NCBI RefSeq assembly: GCF_042652985.1
Contig: NZ_JBHSHQ010000027.1
Location: forward strand, 62,001 to 126,000
Source of the DNA: Ruoffia tabacinasalis
GTDB taxonomy: Bacteria > Bacillota > Bacilli > Lactobacillales > Aerococcaceae
Length of the DNA: 64,000 bases
Direction of reading: 5' to 3'
The notes under the pieces were generated by a model. The model did no database searches and had not been told where the DNA came from. It saw only the letters and a program-made list of their open reading frames with translations. The position numbers and the translations under genes were made by a program. Positions 25,212 to 34,496 of the stretch are shown one piece after another (positions within the stretch are counted from its first letter, which is position 1; the number at the start of each line of letters is the position of its first letter).

Positions 25212-26672
25212 TCAAGAAATATTCTCGCTTTTTTGATATATAAATACATGAGTTTGCTTTTCTTCCAAATTAACGTAAGTTTTATCCTTACTAATCGGTG
25301 GTAACATTCCTAGTATCGTCCCTTCATGATTTTCAATGACCCAATAATCTTCACGTTTTGATTTTGGGATTTTTTGATCGATCATGATTCGAGATACTTT
25401 CTTATGATAACTTGTTCCATCTGGGCGACGCAAAGTTAACGTGTCTCCATTCTTTCGATGTCGCAACGTTATACTTGGTTTTTCTTCGGTTAAAGATAAA
25501 GGTATTTCAACATACAAATCTTTCTTTAAGTCTGTCGCAATCGCATCGATATCAAACACACCTGCTAATTCTTGCTCATTCAATTCGTACCAGTGATTAA
25601 ACTGTTCAATCTTAATCTCACTTTGTTCAGCTTCTTCAACGCCGTAATCTTGAGGTTGAATCCAAATATAATCATACTCTCTTAAAGCTACCCAGTTATT
25701 CGCTATATTCATCAACATATTTGGAGCATCTGTTTGTCTAATGAGTTGTTCTAACTGCTTAACAGCTGCTTTATTATAGGATTGAATTTGGTGAATTAAT
25801 CTTTCCTCCAAAAATATAGCTAAGTATATCTGCATTAAATCATCAGATAATTCTAGAAACTTAGGTACATATAAAAGCCACCGTCCCTGTGACAATTGCA
25901 TCAACAGTTCGGGTTCTTTCTGTAAATACTGATTAAAATGCGCATCATAACTTGCTTCTAACTGTTCTGACAGAAGAAGTAAATTAGATAAAAACTGCGG
26001 GTTTTCCTCTTCAAAAAAAGGCAACATCTTATATCTCATACGATTACGCATATAAGTCATATCCGTATTCGTCTGATCTTCATTAAAAGGAATATGATGT
26101 TCTTTGGCATATTCATTTATTTTTTCCTTTTTAGTTGAACTAAAAGGTCTTAAGACACGAACAGACTTCGAAAATTTCGTTGAAGTAGTTAATATACGTT
26201 GGTAGTTAGAGCGAATTCCGCGAACACCTCGTAATGAAGTTCCTCGGATTAAACGCATTAATACCGTTTCACCTAAATCATTCAAATGATGTGCTGTCAT
26301 CAACGTATCGCTATTCGTCTTAACCATGACATCCCCAAAAAATTGATAACGCGCATCTCTCGCACTTGCTTCAACATTCACTGAAGCTGGTTTGTCCCAA
26401 TGACTAATAAAGTAAGTTAACTTATATTTTTGGGAATACTCTTTTACCAATTGGGCATCTTGATCACTATCTTCTCTTAATCGATGATTAAAGTGGGCAA
26501 CAATTAATTCTTTTCTTTCTTCTTTAGGTAATTGTTCATTTATTTGAAGCATGATTGTCAATAATACCATCGAATCTATGCCACCTGACACGGCAAGTAA
26601 GATACGCTTACTTTTAAACCATTCGGGCCATTCATTCAATAATTGTTTGACGTTATATAATAAATCACTCAT
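25212..26672 (-). CDS. tilS: tRNA(Ile)-lysidine synthetase
   Basis: Modifies the AUA-decoding tRNA-Ile anticodon to lysidine. An essential N-type ATP-pyrophosphatase with the PP-loop SGGIDS at 29-34, HHLNDLGETVLMRLIRG typical of TilS, and a C-terminal substrate-binding domain ending about residue 470. GAGGTG precedes the ATG. It is first of tilS-hpt-ftsH and diverges from the plus-strand HAD pseudogene. The normal upstream neighbour yabR lies beyond an inserted three-gene plus-strand block. Confidence 0.95.
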   Translation of the reverse strand: MSDLLYNVKQLLNEWPEWFKSKRILLAVSGGIDSMVLLTIMLQINEQLPKEERKELIVAHFNHRLREDSDQDAQLVKEYSQKYKLTYFISHWDKPASVNVEASARDARYQFFGDVMVKTNSDTLMTAHHLNDLGETVLMRLIRGTSLRGVRGIRSNYQRILTTSTKFSKSVRVLRPFSSTKKEKINEYAKEHHIPFNEDQTNTDMTYMRNRMRYKMLPFFEEENPQFLSNLLLLSEQLEASYDAHFNQYLQKEPELLMQLSQGRWLLYVPKFLELSDDLMQIYLAIFLEERLIHQIQSYNKAAVKQLEQLIRQTDAPNMLMNIANNWVALREYDYIWIQPQDYGVEEAEQSEIKIEQFNHWYELNEQELAGVFDIDAIATDLKKDLYVEIPLSLTEEKPSITLRHRKNGDTLTLRRPDGTSYHKKVSRIMIDQKIPKSKREDYWVIENHEGTILGMLPPISKDKTYVNLEEKQTHVFIYQKSENIS

Positions 26673-26787
26673 GCGTCATCACCTCGCTTTCTCAGTAACG
26701 AAGTATATTTTAACACGATTAGAAATAAAGTATAGAATAAATATATTAACTATACATTAAGTGTATTAAACTTTCGTCATAATTTTT

Positions 26788-26815
26788 TTGGAACTCTCTA
26801 TTAACATGCTATCAT
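26788..26815 (+). promoter_or_regulatory. Possible promoter of the HAD pseudogene
   Basis: TTGGAA (26788-26793) and TATCAT (26810-26815) with a 16-bp spacer, about 50 bp before the ribosome-binding site AAAGGAG. Confidence 0.45.
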
Positions 26816-26871
26816 ATACTTACATAAACATAAATCCTGATATTATAAGGTAGATTTACAAAGGAGACATC

Positions 26872-27573
26872 ATGAAACAGATTAAAGCCATTGGTTGGGA
26901 CTTAGATGATACACTTTATCAAAGAAGTGACTTTTACCGTGCTGCATTCGAAACGATGCAGAAAAATGTGATTCATATTCATCAATCGTTTGAAACTTTC
27001 TATCGTATCTTTGAAGTGCATTCCGATATTGAATATGAGAAATTTATTCGTGAAGGAAAAGCTAAGGAGCAATATCAACTTGACCGAATCCTTTCTACTT
27101 ATAAATATTTCAATTGCGAAATGAGTGTTGAGCAAGCGACGATATTCCAAGCACTAAATGAATATTACCGTCAACATTTAACTCTAGATTCAGAAATCAT
27201 TCATGTCTTTGAGCATTTACAAGCAGCTGGATATGACTTATTCATTCTTACAAATGGCCCTTCCATCGATCAAAGAAATAAATTAAACACCTTACAAATC
27301 AACTGATGGATTCCAGAAAATCGTTGGTTTATCTCAGAAGAATTAAATAGTTCAAAACCTGATATTGAAATATTTAACCATGTCGCAGAAGAGCTAGGTT
27401 ACCTGAGCCATGAATTTGCTTATATCGGTGATAATTACACTAACGATATTCTAGGTGCATCTCAAGCAGGATGGCATGCGATTCATTATACACTCCCTAC
27501 ACACAGACGTGACAATCCAAATCATCCAACGACGATTCAGCATATTTCTGAAATTATCAATCTTTTTTCTTAA
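26872..27573 (+). pseudogene. HAD-family hydrolase (YjjG/phosphoglycolate phosphatase type) broken by one in-frame TGA
   Basis: The frame is open for 233 codons except for a single TGA at codon 145 (27304-27306). Before it are the Rossmann nucleophile motif GWDLDDTLYQR (motif I DxDxT) and ILTNG (motif II). After it, in the same frame, are NSSKPD (motif III lysine) and AYIGDNYTNDILGA (motif IV acidic residues). All catalytic elements of a HAD phosphatase are therefore present on the two sides of one stop. A strong ribosome-binding site AAAGGAG precedes the ATG. A point mutation from TGG or CGA would explain it; a sequencing error or UGA read-through cannot be excluded. The truncated 144-residue product would lack motifs III and IV. 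Confidence 0.85.
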
Positions 27574-27654
27574 GCACTCGTATTAATTCATATTGCTTCA
27601 TAAATAGTTAATACATCCATGCTAGATTAAGCCTAATATATAGGAGGAATTCAA

Positions 27655-28329
27655 ATGACTAAAATTTTAATTATAGAAGATGATTTGGAATTAGCAAATA
27701 TGTTCCAATCCGTCTTAGAACATGCGGATTATGACGTTAAAACAGTTGGTAACGGTGTCCTGGCACTGGATTACTTAGACAAAGAATATGTTGATTTAAT
27801 TATAACGGATATTATGATGCCAGAAATGGATGGCTATGAATTTGTGGAATCCATGCGTCAAATCGGAGACGAAGTCCCTATTCTAGTTATATCAGCCAAA
27901 GATGATTATGAAGATAAGAAACTCGGCTTTAGAATCGGCGTTGATGATTATATGGTTAAACCCATTGATGTTAAAGAAATGGTTCTGAGAGTTGAAGCTT
28001 TACTTCGCCGTTCTAAGATAGCGAACAGTCGCCATTTAATTATTGGAGACACAACTTTGAACCAAGATAACTTCTCAGTTACTACTGGCGACGATGTTTC
28101 ATCACTGCCACAAAAAGAGTTTTTACTCTTGCAAAAACTGCTGTCCTATCCGGATAAGATTTTTACCCGTCAACAATTAATGGATCAAATTTGGGGATTA
28201 GATACTCAAACAGATGAACGTACCATTGATGTACATATCAAACGATTACGTGATCGCTTCTCTGATAATGAAGACTTTAAGATTATAACCATTCGTGGAC
28301 TAGGCTATAAGGCAGATGTAGCACAATGA
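27655..28329 (+). CDS. OmpR/PhoB-family response regulator
   Basis: A two-domain DNA-binding regulator of 224 residues. The receiver has the acidic pocket EDD (8-10), phospho-acceptor D52 in ITDIMMPEMDG and the conserved lysine in YMVKPID. The winged helix ends RTIDVHIKRLRDRF...IITIRGLGYKA. AGGAGG lies before the ATG. It overlaps the kinase gene by ATGA, so the two are translationally coupled. Stimulus and targets are unknown. Confidence 0.93.
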   Translation: MTKILIIEDDLELANMFQSVLEHADYDVKTVGNGVLALDYLDKEYVDLIITDIMMPEMDGYEFVESMRQIGDEVPILVISAKDDYEDKKLGFRIGVDDYMVKPIDVKEMVLRVEALLRRSKIANSRHLIIGDTTLNQDNFSVTTGDDVSSLPQKEFLLLQKLLSYPDKIFTRQQLMDQIWGLDTQTDERTIDVHIKRLRDRFSDNEDFKIITIRGLGYKADVAQ

Positions 28330-29381
28330 AAAAGTGGCTTGAATCACGCTTATGGATCTACTTTTCATTTGTAACTTTAATACTTACGATTGTTTTCGCT
28401 GCTGTATTAATTATTATAATCTTAGTTTTGGAAGAGTTTGCCCTATTGCCAAGTTTGGAGGGGTCTCCTAAACTTTCTTGGGTCATCCCTATCATCTTTA
28501 GTAGTGTAATTGGTTTAGTGATATCTGGAATTGTTATGATCCAAATTTTAAATCCAATTATCAAACTTAAGAAAGCGATGACCAAAGTGATAGAAAGTGA
28601 CTTTTCAGTGCAATTGGATGAAAACGAACGGATTGCTGAAGTATCGGAATTGTATCATTCTTTTAATTTAATGGTCAACGAATTAAGTAGTATTCAACGT
28701 TTACAAAGTGACTTTACATCCGTAATCTCACATGAGTTCAAAACCCCTTTATCTTCGATACAAGGGTATGCACAGCTTTTACAGTCTCCTGATTTGTCCG
28801 CAAGTGAGCGGGAATCTTATCAGCATCGAATCATCGTTGCAACTAAACAACTTTCTGGTTTATCCGATAATATATTAAAGTTATCAAAACTTGATAATCA
28901 GTCTATTTCAATTGAAAGAAAACCTTATCGTTTAGACGAACAAATCCGTGAAAGTATTTTAAGCCTCCACAACCAATGGGAGGAGAAAAACTTGACGATG
29001 ACGATCGACTTAGATTCAACCGTGCTCTATGCCAATGAAGATTTATTGAATCAAGTTTGGATCAATCTATTAGATAATGCAATCAAATACAGTGAGCAGG
29101 ATGGACAAATCATCGTGCATCTAAAAGACTCAAAAGATTCGGTTGAAATTATTATCGAAGATACGGGGATTGGTATTCCTTCAGAGAAGTTAAATATTAT
29201 TTTTGAGCGTTTCTTCCAAGTGGACGGTAGTCGCTTTAGCTCAGGTAATGGGCTTGGTTTAGCGATTGTTAAACGTATTATTGACAACCACGAAGGAACT
29301 ATCGAATATCAAAGTGAACTTGGTGATGGAACGAAAGTCATCATTACATTACCTCATAAGAAAATTGAACATTCAAAATAA
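28326..29381 (+). CDS. Sensor histidine kinase
   Basis: A 351-residue membrane kinase. Two membrane helices (about 13-37 and 52-76) are separated by only about 14 residues, so there is no sizeable extracellular sensor. HAMP follows (77-125), then HisKA with the phospho-acceptor H136 in VISHEFKTPLSSIQGY, then HATPase with NLLDNAIKYS (N box), EDTGIGIP, FQVDGSRFSSGNGLGLAIVKRI. The short loop suggests intramembrane sensing, as in BceS/LiaS-type kinases, though no ABC transporter is adjacent. Confidence 0.93.
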   Translation: MKKWLESRLWIYFSFVTLILTIVFAAVLIIIILVLEEFALLPSLEGSPKLSWVIPIIFSSVIGLVISGIVMIQILNPIIKLKKAMTKVIESDFSVQLDENERIAEVSELYHSFNLMVNELSSIQRLQSDFTSVISHEFKTPLSSIQGYAQLLQSPDLSASERESYQHRIIVATKQLSGLSDNILKLSKLDNQSISIERKPYRLDEQIRESILSLHNQWEEKNLTMTIDLDSTVLYANEDLLNQVWINLLDNAIKYSEQDGQIIVHLKDSKDSVEIIIEDTGIGIPSEKLNIIFERFFQVDGSRFSSGNGLGLAIVKRIIDNHEGTIEYQSELGDGTKVIITLPHKKIEHSK

Positions 29382-29384
29382 ACA

Positions 29385-29456
29385 ATTCATGCGTACCTTA
29401 TACTTTTCATTTGAAAAGTCATTTGAATCTTCCTCTCACATATATCGCGCATGAAT
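29385..29456 (+). other. Structured 3' untranslated segment after the kinase gene
   Basis: ATTCATGCG (29385-29393) and CGCATGAAT (29448-29456) are 9-bp inverted arms enclosing a perfect ACTTTTCA/TGAAAAGT hairpin (29402-29419). They precede the terminator at 29468-29508. Function unknown. Confidence 0.45.
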
Positions 29457-29467
29457 CTGTATACAGC

Positions 29468-29508
29468 AAAAGAGCGGGCACCATATTGCAATGGTGTCCG
29501 CTCTTTTT
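29468..29508. terminator. Bidirectional terminator between the kinase gene and yabR
   Basis: AAAGAGCGG-GCACCAT (from 29468) pairs with ATGGTGT-CCGCTCTTT around a 6-nt loop. CTTTTTG follows on the plus strand and CTTTTGC on the minus strand, so it can stop both convergent transcripts. Confidence 0.88.
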
Positions 29509-29523
29509 GATTGAATAAGTAGA

Positions 29524-30042
29524 TTAGTTACGACGGCCGCCACGACCACCGCGTTTACCTTCAGTATTACGACGTAAAGATGATAAGTTATCTTCACTAT
29601 CTTTTAGGAATTGGTTCATTAATGAATCGAAGTCATTCCCACCACTATTGTTACTGTTATTGCTTCTACTTTGTTGTGGTCTGCTATTTGAACTGTGGTT
29701 TGGTTTGCTATAGCTCCCTTTATTGCTGTGACTTTGCCCTTTATGATCACTCGGTTTTTTATCGCGTGAAGGTGCAGGTCTTGAAGCTGCTTGATCTGGT
29801 TGTTCTTGCTCATTCGCTTTACGAATTGACAAGTTGATCTTTCCATCTGGGGTGATTTTAAGAACTTTAACTGTGACTTCATCGCCTACTGATAAGATAT
29901 CATTAATATCTTTGACAAATCCATCTGAAACTTCACTAATATGAACGAGTCCTGATTTATTTTCTGGTAATGAAACAAATGCACCAAAGTTTGTTATACC
30001 TGTGACTTTACCTGAAACTTTTTGACCTACTTCAACTGACAT
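29524..30042 (-). CDS. yabR: S1 RNA-binding domain protein, YabR/GSP13-like
   Basis: One S1 domain (residues 3-74: GQKVSGKVTGITNFGAFVSL, then HISEVSDG and GDEVTVKVLKI) is followed by a low-complexity tail rich in Ser, Asn, Gln and Pro, ending in Arg/Gly (RRNTEGKRGGRGGRRN). The family binds RNA and ribosomes, and B. subtilis YabR and YugI are examples. It is last gene of the mfd-rqcP-divIC-yabR string. AAGGAGG precedes the ATG. Confidence 0.9.
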   Translation of the reverse strand: MSVEVGQKVSGKVTGITNFGAFVSLPENKSGLVHISEVSDGFVKDINDILSVGDEVTVKVLKITPDGKINLSIRKANEQEQPDQAASRPAPSRDKKPSDHKGQSHSNKGSYSKPNHSSNSRPQQSRSNNSNNSGGNDFDSLMNQFLKDSEDNLSSLRRNTEGKRGGRGGRRN

Positions 30043-30091
30043 TAATTACAATTTCCTCCTTGATTTTCTATCTATTGTAATGAGTAAGGGA

Positions 30092-30496
30092 TTATTCTTG
30101 ATAATCTTCAAAATCAAAAATAATTTCACCTGGTTTACTATAATAATAGTCACGTCTTGCAACATCTGCGAGGTATTCAGGATCTTGCATGTGTTTATAC
30201 TCTTCTTGAGCCTGAATATTCTCTTGCATTGCTTCCTTTTCCAGTTCTTTTGCAGTAGCTAACTCTTGTGTTAACGCATCTGATTCCAGATATGCTTGCA
30301 CGAGAGGGACAGTTGCTAGTGTTACTCCGATAATACCTACTGCTAGAACACCTAACGTTTGCATTTTAAACGCTTTTTTAGGTTTGTTGTTTACCTCAGC
30401 GGGGTCAGCAGAAACATTCCGATGTTGTCCCCGTTGATTCGGAAGATACACAATTTTCTCATTTTTTCTATGATTATTTGTTTTCGATTGTTGCAC
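30092..30496 (-). CDS. divIC: Septum formation initiator DivIC
   Basis: A bitopic divisome protein that partners FtsL and DivIB. The 134 residues have a basic cytoplasmic tail, one membrane helix (about 46-66) and an extracellular coiled coil (LATAKELEKEAMQENIQAQEEYKHM) ending DVARRDYYYSKPGEIIF, the family signature. Two GTG codons compete; the second is 8 nt after AAGGGG and is chosen, the first directly abuts that ribosome-binding site. Confidence 0.92.
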   Translation of the reverse strand: MQQSKTNNHRKNEKIVYLPNQRGQHRNVSADPAEVNNKPKKAFKMQTLGVLAVGIIGVTLATVPLVQAYLESDALTQELATAKELEKEAMQENIQAQEEYKHMQDPEYLADVARRDYYYSKPGEIIFDFEDYQE

Positions 30497-30590
30497 GCGT
30501 TTCACCCCTTATTCATATCCGAGTATAACAGTATTTCCCTCAAATATCCAATCTAATTGATAAAATTCGGTGAACGGATTCGATTTAATT

Positions 30591-30851
30591 TTACTGATCT
30601 AATCGTTCTTCTGAAATGATTTTGTACATATTTTGAGCATCTTCTTTTTTAGTTGATTCTTGCAATTCATTAACTTCAACGGTCATGAGTCGATTCCCGA
30701 AACGAATCGTTAACTCGTCCCCGACTGCAACTGCTGAACTTGATTTAGCAACGTTACCATTAATGGTAATTCGGCCTTGGTCTGCTACTTCTTTAGCAAC
30801 AGTTCTACGTTTAATTAAACGAGATACTTTCAAAAATTTGTCTAGACGCAT
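30591..30851 (-). CDS. rqcP: RqcP (YabO), S4-domain ribosome quality-control factor
   Basis: An 86-residue Hsp15-type S4 RNA-binding protein, MRLDKFLKVSRLIKRRTVAKEVADQGRI. In B. subtilis this protein acts with RqcH in alanine tailing of stalled nascent chains on the 50S subunit. AGGAGG lies within the end of mfd; only 2 nt separate the genes. Confidence 0.92.
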   Translation of the reverse strand: MRLDKFLKVSRLIKRRTVAKEVADQGRITINGNVAKSSSAVAVGDELTIRFGNRLMTVEVNELQESTKKEDAQNMYKIISEERLDQ

Positions 30852-30853
30852 CT

Positions 30854-33800
30854 TTACACCTCCTGCGTAACTTGATTTAAGACATCAGCCGTATCTTTAG
30901 TGAAATGAATCAAGGCAGATAACCACTGATCATTATCTTTATTATACACATTTAAGCTGACTTCTAATTTATTTTTATTGATTTGTACTTTAGCTTGCAG
31001 TGGGACATTTTGTAAGGCTTGGAAAATATTTGCTCCTTGAAGATGCTGTGTGGCTTCTTCATTAAACGTCGCAATGACTTCTTGACGCTTACGTGTAAAT
31101 GATACAATCCCTGCTTCAATACTGTAGTGTTTAATTAAAGCGATATCTAATAAGTCAGATACTTCATCAGGGAATTCACCAAATCGGTCAATCAACTCAT
31201 CTTGCAAGCTACGATAGTCTTCTTCAGAACTGATGTTTTGAATGGATTTGTAGACACCAATTTTTTGGATATCGTCATCGATATACTCACCCGGAATATA
31301 GGCATCAATATTGACTTGCCATTCAAATGAAGTCGATTCACCAAAGGTTTTCGCGCTATTGCCTTGGCGAGCATCCACTGCTTCTTTAAGCATTTGTGTA
31401 TACAGGTCGTATCCGACAGAATCGATGAAACCGGATTGTTGCTTACCAAGTAAGTCTCCTGCCCCTCGAATCGATAAATCTCGCATAGCAATCTTAAAGC
31501 CTGAGCCTAATTCAGTAAATTCACGAATCGCGTTTAAACGCTTCTCACTAATCTCATTGAGTTGTTTAAATGGCTCATACATTAAATATGCGTAGGCTAA
31601 ACGGTGTGTACGACCGACACGTCCTCTAAGCTGATACAAGGTTGATAAGCCCATATGGTCCGCATTTTCTACAAAAAGTGTGTTTGCGTTAGGTATATCT
31701 ACACCTGTTTCGATAATGGTAGTTGTCACTAGAACATCATACTCGCCTCCAATAAAGTCGACTAAGACACGTTCTAATTCTACTTCCGATAGTTGCCCAT
31801 GGGCAACGGCTACTCTTGCTTCTGGTACGAGATTCGAAATTTCTTCAGCTTTTTGATGGATGGTTGCGACACGGTTATGCAAGTAAAAGACTTGTCCTCC
31901 GCGGGCTAGCTCACGTTCAATACCTGTTTTAACGACGCCTGCATTCAATTCCATCACATATGTTTGAACTGGGAATCGGTTTTGTGGTGGTGTTTCAATT
32001 AGTGATAAATCTCGCACACCAATCATCGACATATGTAATGTTCTTGGAATCGGTGTCGCTGTTAATGTTAATACGTCCACATCGGCTTTCAATTGTTTTA
32101 GTCTCTCTTTATGTTTCACACCAAATCGTTGTTCTTCATCGACAATTAATAGCCCTAAATCGTTAAATTCAATATCTTTTGAAAGTAGACGGTGAGTTCC
32201 GACGATAATGGATAACTCGCCTGATTTAATCTTTTTAATATTCTTAGTCTGCTCTGCTCGCGAGACAAATCGGCTTAACATACCTATCTCAAACGGCCAA
32301 TCACTAAACCGCTCTTGAATCGAGTTGAAATGTTGTTGAGCTAGAATTGTTGTTGGTACTAAGAAGGCAACTTGTTTCCCGTCCATGACAGCTTTAAAAA
32401 TTGCTCGAATCGCTACTTCGGTCTTACCGTAACCAACGTCTCCTACAAGTAAACGATCCATCGGTTTATCTTTTTCCATATCTTTTTTAATTTCTTTTGT
32501 ACTTCTTAATTGGTCCGCCGTTTCAACATAAGGAAAGGCGTTCTCGAATTCTTTTTGCTCTGGGGTATCCGGAGTAAATGGATAGCCTTTTCGTTTTTCA
32601 CGTTCTGCATATAAGGCGATGAGTTCGTCAGCAATGTCTTCAACTTTCGCTTGAACTTTTCTAACGGTTTTCTTCCATTCACTTCCGCCTAGTTTGTTTA
32701 ATCTCGGTTGTTTCGACTCTGAAGCGACGTATTTTTGTAGTTGATTAATATTTTCAACTGGGAGTAAGACGCGCGCATTATCTTCATATTCAATCGCAAC
32801 TAAATCTTTATGAACGCCACTTATTTCCATCGTTTCAATCCCGACGTAACGTCCAATACCATGACTTAAGTGGACAACGTAATCACCAACATCTAACTCG
32901 TTATAACTCTTAATTCGCTCTGAGTTTGATAAACCTTGTGGCGTTGCTTTTTTACGTCTTAATTGATTGAATAATTCAAGTTCTGTCACGACAACCCAGT
33001 TTTCATTCGGTAATTCAAACCCTTTGGCTAAAGAAGTCGTCACGATATTGATGGCACCCGTTTGAGGCTCGTCTCCCTCTTGGATAACCGTTGGATGAAT
33101 ATTATATTCTTCGAATAAATTCAGCGCTTTAACCGCATCTTTATTCGTTGACACGGTCACTTGAATTAATTTCTCTTGCTTCAACCATTGTTCCATCTCT
33201 GCTTTAATTAAAGGCATTTGATGGAAGAACTGATTCATGCTTCGATATTGAAAAGCAAAGACATCTGAAAAGCGAATATTTGCTAAACCACCTTGCATTA
33301 GTGAGAAATATTGGACCGCTACTTGGCTATTCGCTTGGCGAATTTCTTCATAGGCTTCTAATTGAATAGAGACCCCTGGCAAAAGCTGTCCTTTACTGAT
33401 TTCTTGTTCGATCCAAAACTGATCTTGTTCAATGGCTTGAAATTCATTCTGTTGAATTCGTCCCATCTCCATGACGATTAAGCGTGCATCATCTTGTAAG
33501 TAATCAATGAGCGACGTGCCCTCTTTATCCCAGAAACCTAAGTAGGCATTGGCATACTTTAAAGGCTCACCTTGTTCCAATAATGTAAATTGCTCCGTTT
33601 GAACAGATTTCAATTGCATTTTTAATTCTTCGTCTTCTATTTTCTTCAGATGTTTATCTAAATGTTTCTTTAATTTGTCTAAGATGTCTCTTTGATCATG
33701 GGGTGTAAAGATGACATCTTGTGCAGGGTAAAATTCAGTCTGTTCAATATTCTCCATCGATTCTTGCGTTTCTGCATTGAAAAGTCGAATTGAATCTAAT

Positions 33801-34390
33801 TCTGTATCAAAGAAGTCTAATCGAACTGGCTGCTCTGCGTTTAAAGGGTAGAAATCAACGATACTCCCGCGAACACTATATTCACCCGGTGATTGGACCA
33901 TCCCTTCACGGCGGTAACCATATTGATTGAATAACTTTTCTAAATTCTCTCTTTCAATATCCATCCCGATTTCCATGGTAAATAAAGCATCTTTCCAACG
34001 GTCAACTGGTGTGAGCCTCATGCGTAAGGCACCTGAAGATGCAACGATAATACATGGTTCTCCGCTAGCTAATGCGTTTAATGCTTTAACACGCTCAGCA
34101 GTATTATCCAACGATGAAATTGAATACATCACGGCTAATGACTCTTCATTAGGGAATAACAATACTGGTACATCTGGCAATAAACTCACTAAATCTTCAA
34201 ATAATTCATTTTGTTGTTTATGTCTCGGTTCAATCACTAAATATTGTTGTGGTTGATTCAAATATTGTTGAGCAATAAATATAGAACGCGCACTATCGTC
34301 CAAGCCAGTAATGAGTTTGGCATCCGAATCTTTTGAATCGTTAATTTGATTAATCATTGGACTAAAGGGTTGTGTATACATTGTTGTCAT
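30854..34390 (-). CDS. mfd: Transcription-repair coupling factor
   Basis: The translocase that removes RNA polymerase stalled at lesions and recruits UvrA. At 1178 residues it is full length. UvrB-like N-terminal module, CarD-type RNA polymerase-interacting domain around 490-560 (GDYVVHLSHGIGRYVGIE), RecG-like motor with LLVGDVGYGKTEVA and LLIVDEEQRFG, LTATPIPRTL, and the C-terminal autoinhibitory D7 domain. AAAGGAGC precedes the first ATG; an ATG three codons later is a poorer fit. Confidence 0.97.
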   Translation of the reverse strand: MTTMYTQPFSPMINQINDSKDSDAKLITGLDDSARSIFIAQQYLNQPQQYLVIEPRHKQQNELFEDLVSLLPDVPVLLFPNEESLAVMYSISSLDNTAERVKALNALASGEPCIIVASSGALRMRLTPVDRWKDALFTMEIGMDIERENLEKLFNQYGYRREGMVQSPGEYSVRGSIVDFYPLNAEQPVRLDFFDTELDSIRLFNAETQESMENIEQTEFYPAQDVIFTPHDQRDILDKLKKHLDKHLKKIEDEELKMQLKSVQTEQFTLLEQGEPLKYANAYLGFWDKEGTSLIDYLQDDARLIVMEMGRIQQNEFQAIEQDQFWIEQEISKGQLLPGVSIQLEAYEEIRQANSQVAVQYFSLMQGGLANIRFSDVFAFQYRSMNQFFHQMPLIKAEMEQWLKQEKLIQVTVSTNKDAVKALNLFEEYNIHPTVIQEGDEPQTGAINIVTTSLAKGFELPNENWVVVTELELFNQLRRKKATPQGLSNSERIKSYNELDVGDYVVHLSHGIGRYVGIETMEISGVHKDLVAIEYEDNARVLLPVENINQLQKYVASESKQPRLNKLGGSEWKKTVRKVQAKVEDIADELIALYAEREKRKGYPFTPDTPEQKEFENAFPYVETADQLRSTKEIKKDMEKDKPMDRLLVGDVGYGKTEVAIRAIFKAVMDGKQVAFLVPTTILAQQHFNSIQERFSDWPFEIGMLSRFVSRAEQTKNIKKIKSGELSIIVGTHRLLSKDIEFNDLGLLIVDEEQRFGVKHKERLKQLKADVDVLTLTATPIPRTLHMSMIGVRDLSLIETPPQNRFPVQTYVMELNAGVVKTGIERELARGGQVFYLHNRVATIHQKAEEISNLVPEARVAVAHGQLSEVELERVLVDFIGGEYDVLVTTTIIETGVDIPNANTLFVENADHMGLSTLYQLRGRVGRTHRLAYAYLMYEPFKQLNEISEKRLNAIREFTELGSGFKIAMRDLSIRGAGDLLGKQQSGFIDSVGYDLYTQMLKEAVDARQGNSAKTFGESTSFEWQVNIDAYIPGEYIDDDIQKIGVYKSIQNISSEEDYRSLQDELIDRFGEFPDEVSDLLDIALIKHYSIEAGIVSFTRKRQEVIATFNEEATQHLQGANIFQALQNVPLQAKVQINKNKLEVSLNVYNKDNDQWLSALIHFTKDTADVLNQVTQEV

Positions 34391-34496
34391 TCTTTATATC
34401 TGCTCCTTTCTATTAAAAGAATAAATACGGATTTAGGGGCTCAGTAACTGACCCCCTTTAATCCATATATCTATAGTAATCTTATTCTACCATATC

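Noticed and set aside
27304..27306. TGA as selenocysteine codon in the HAD gene
   Set aside because: HAD hydrolases have no catalytic residue there, no SECIS-like hairpin is evident right after it, and no selenoprotein genes are in the window.
34430..34465. GGGG-CTCAG/CTGA-CCCC hairpin between pth and mfd as terminator
   Set aside because: The stem is bulged and no U-tract follows on the minus strand; pth and mfd are probably cotranscribed.
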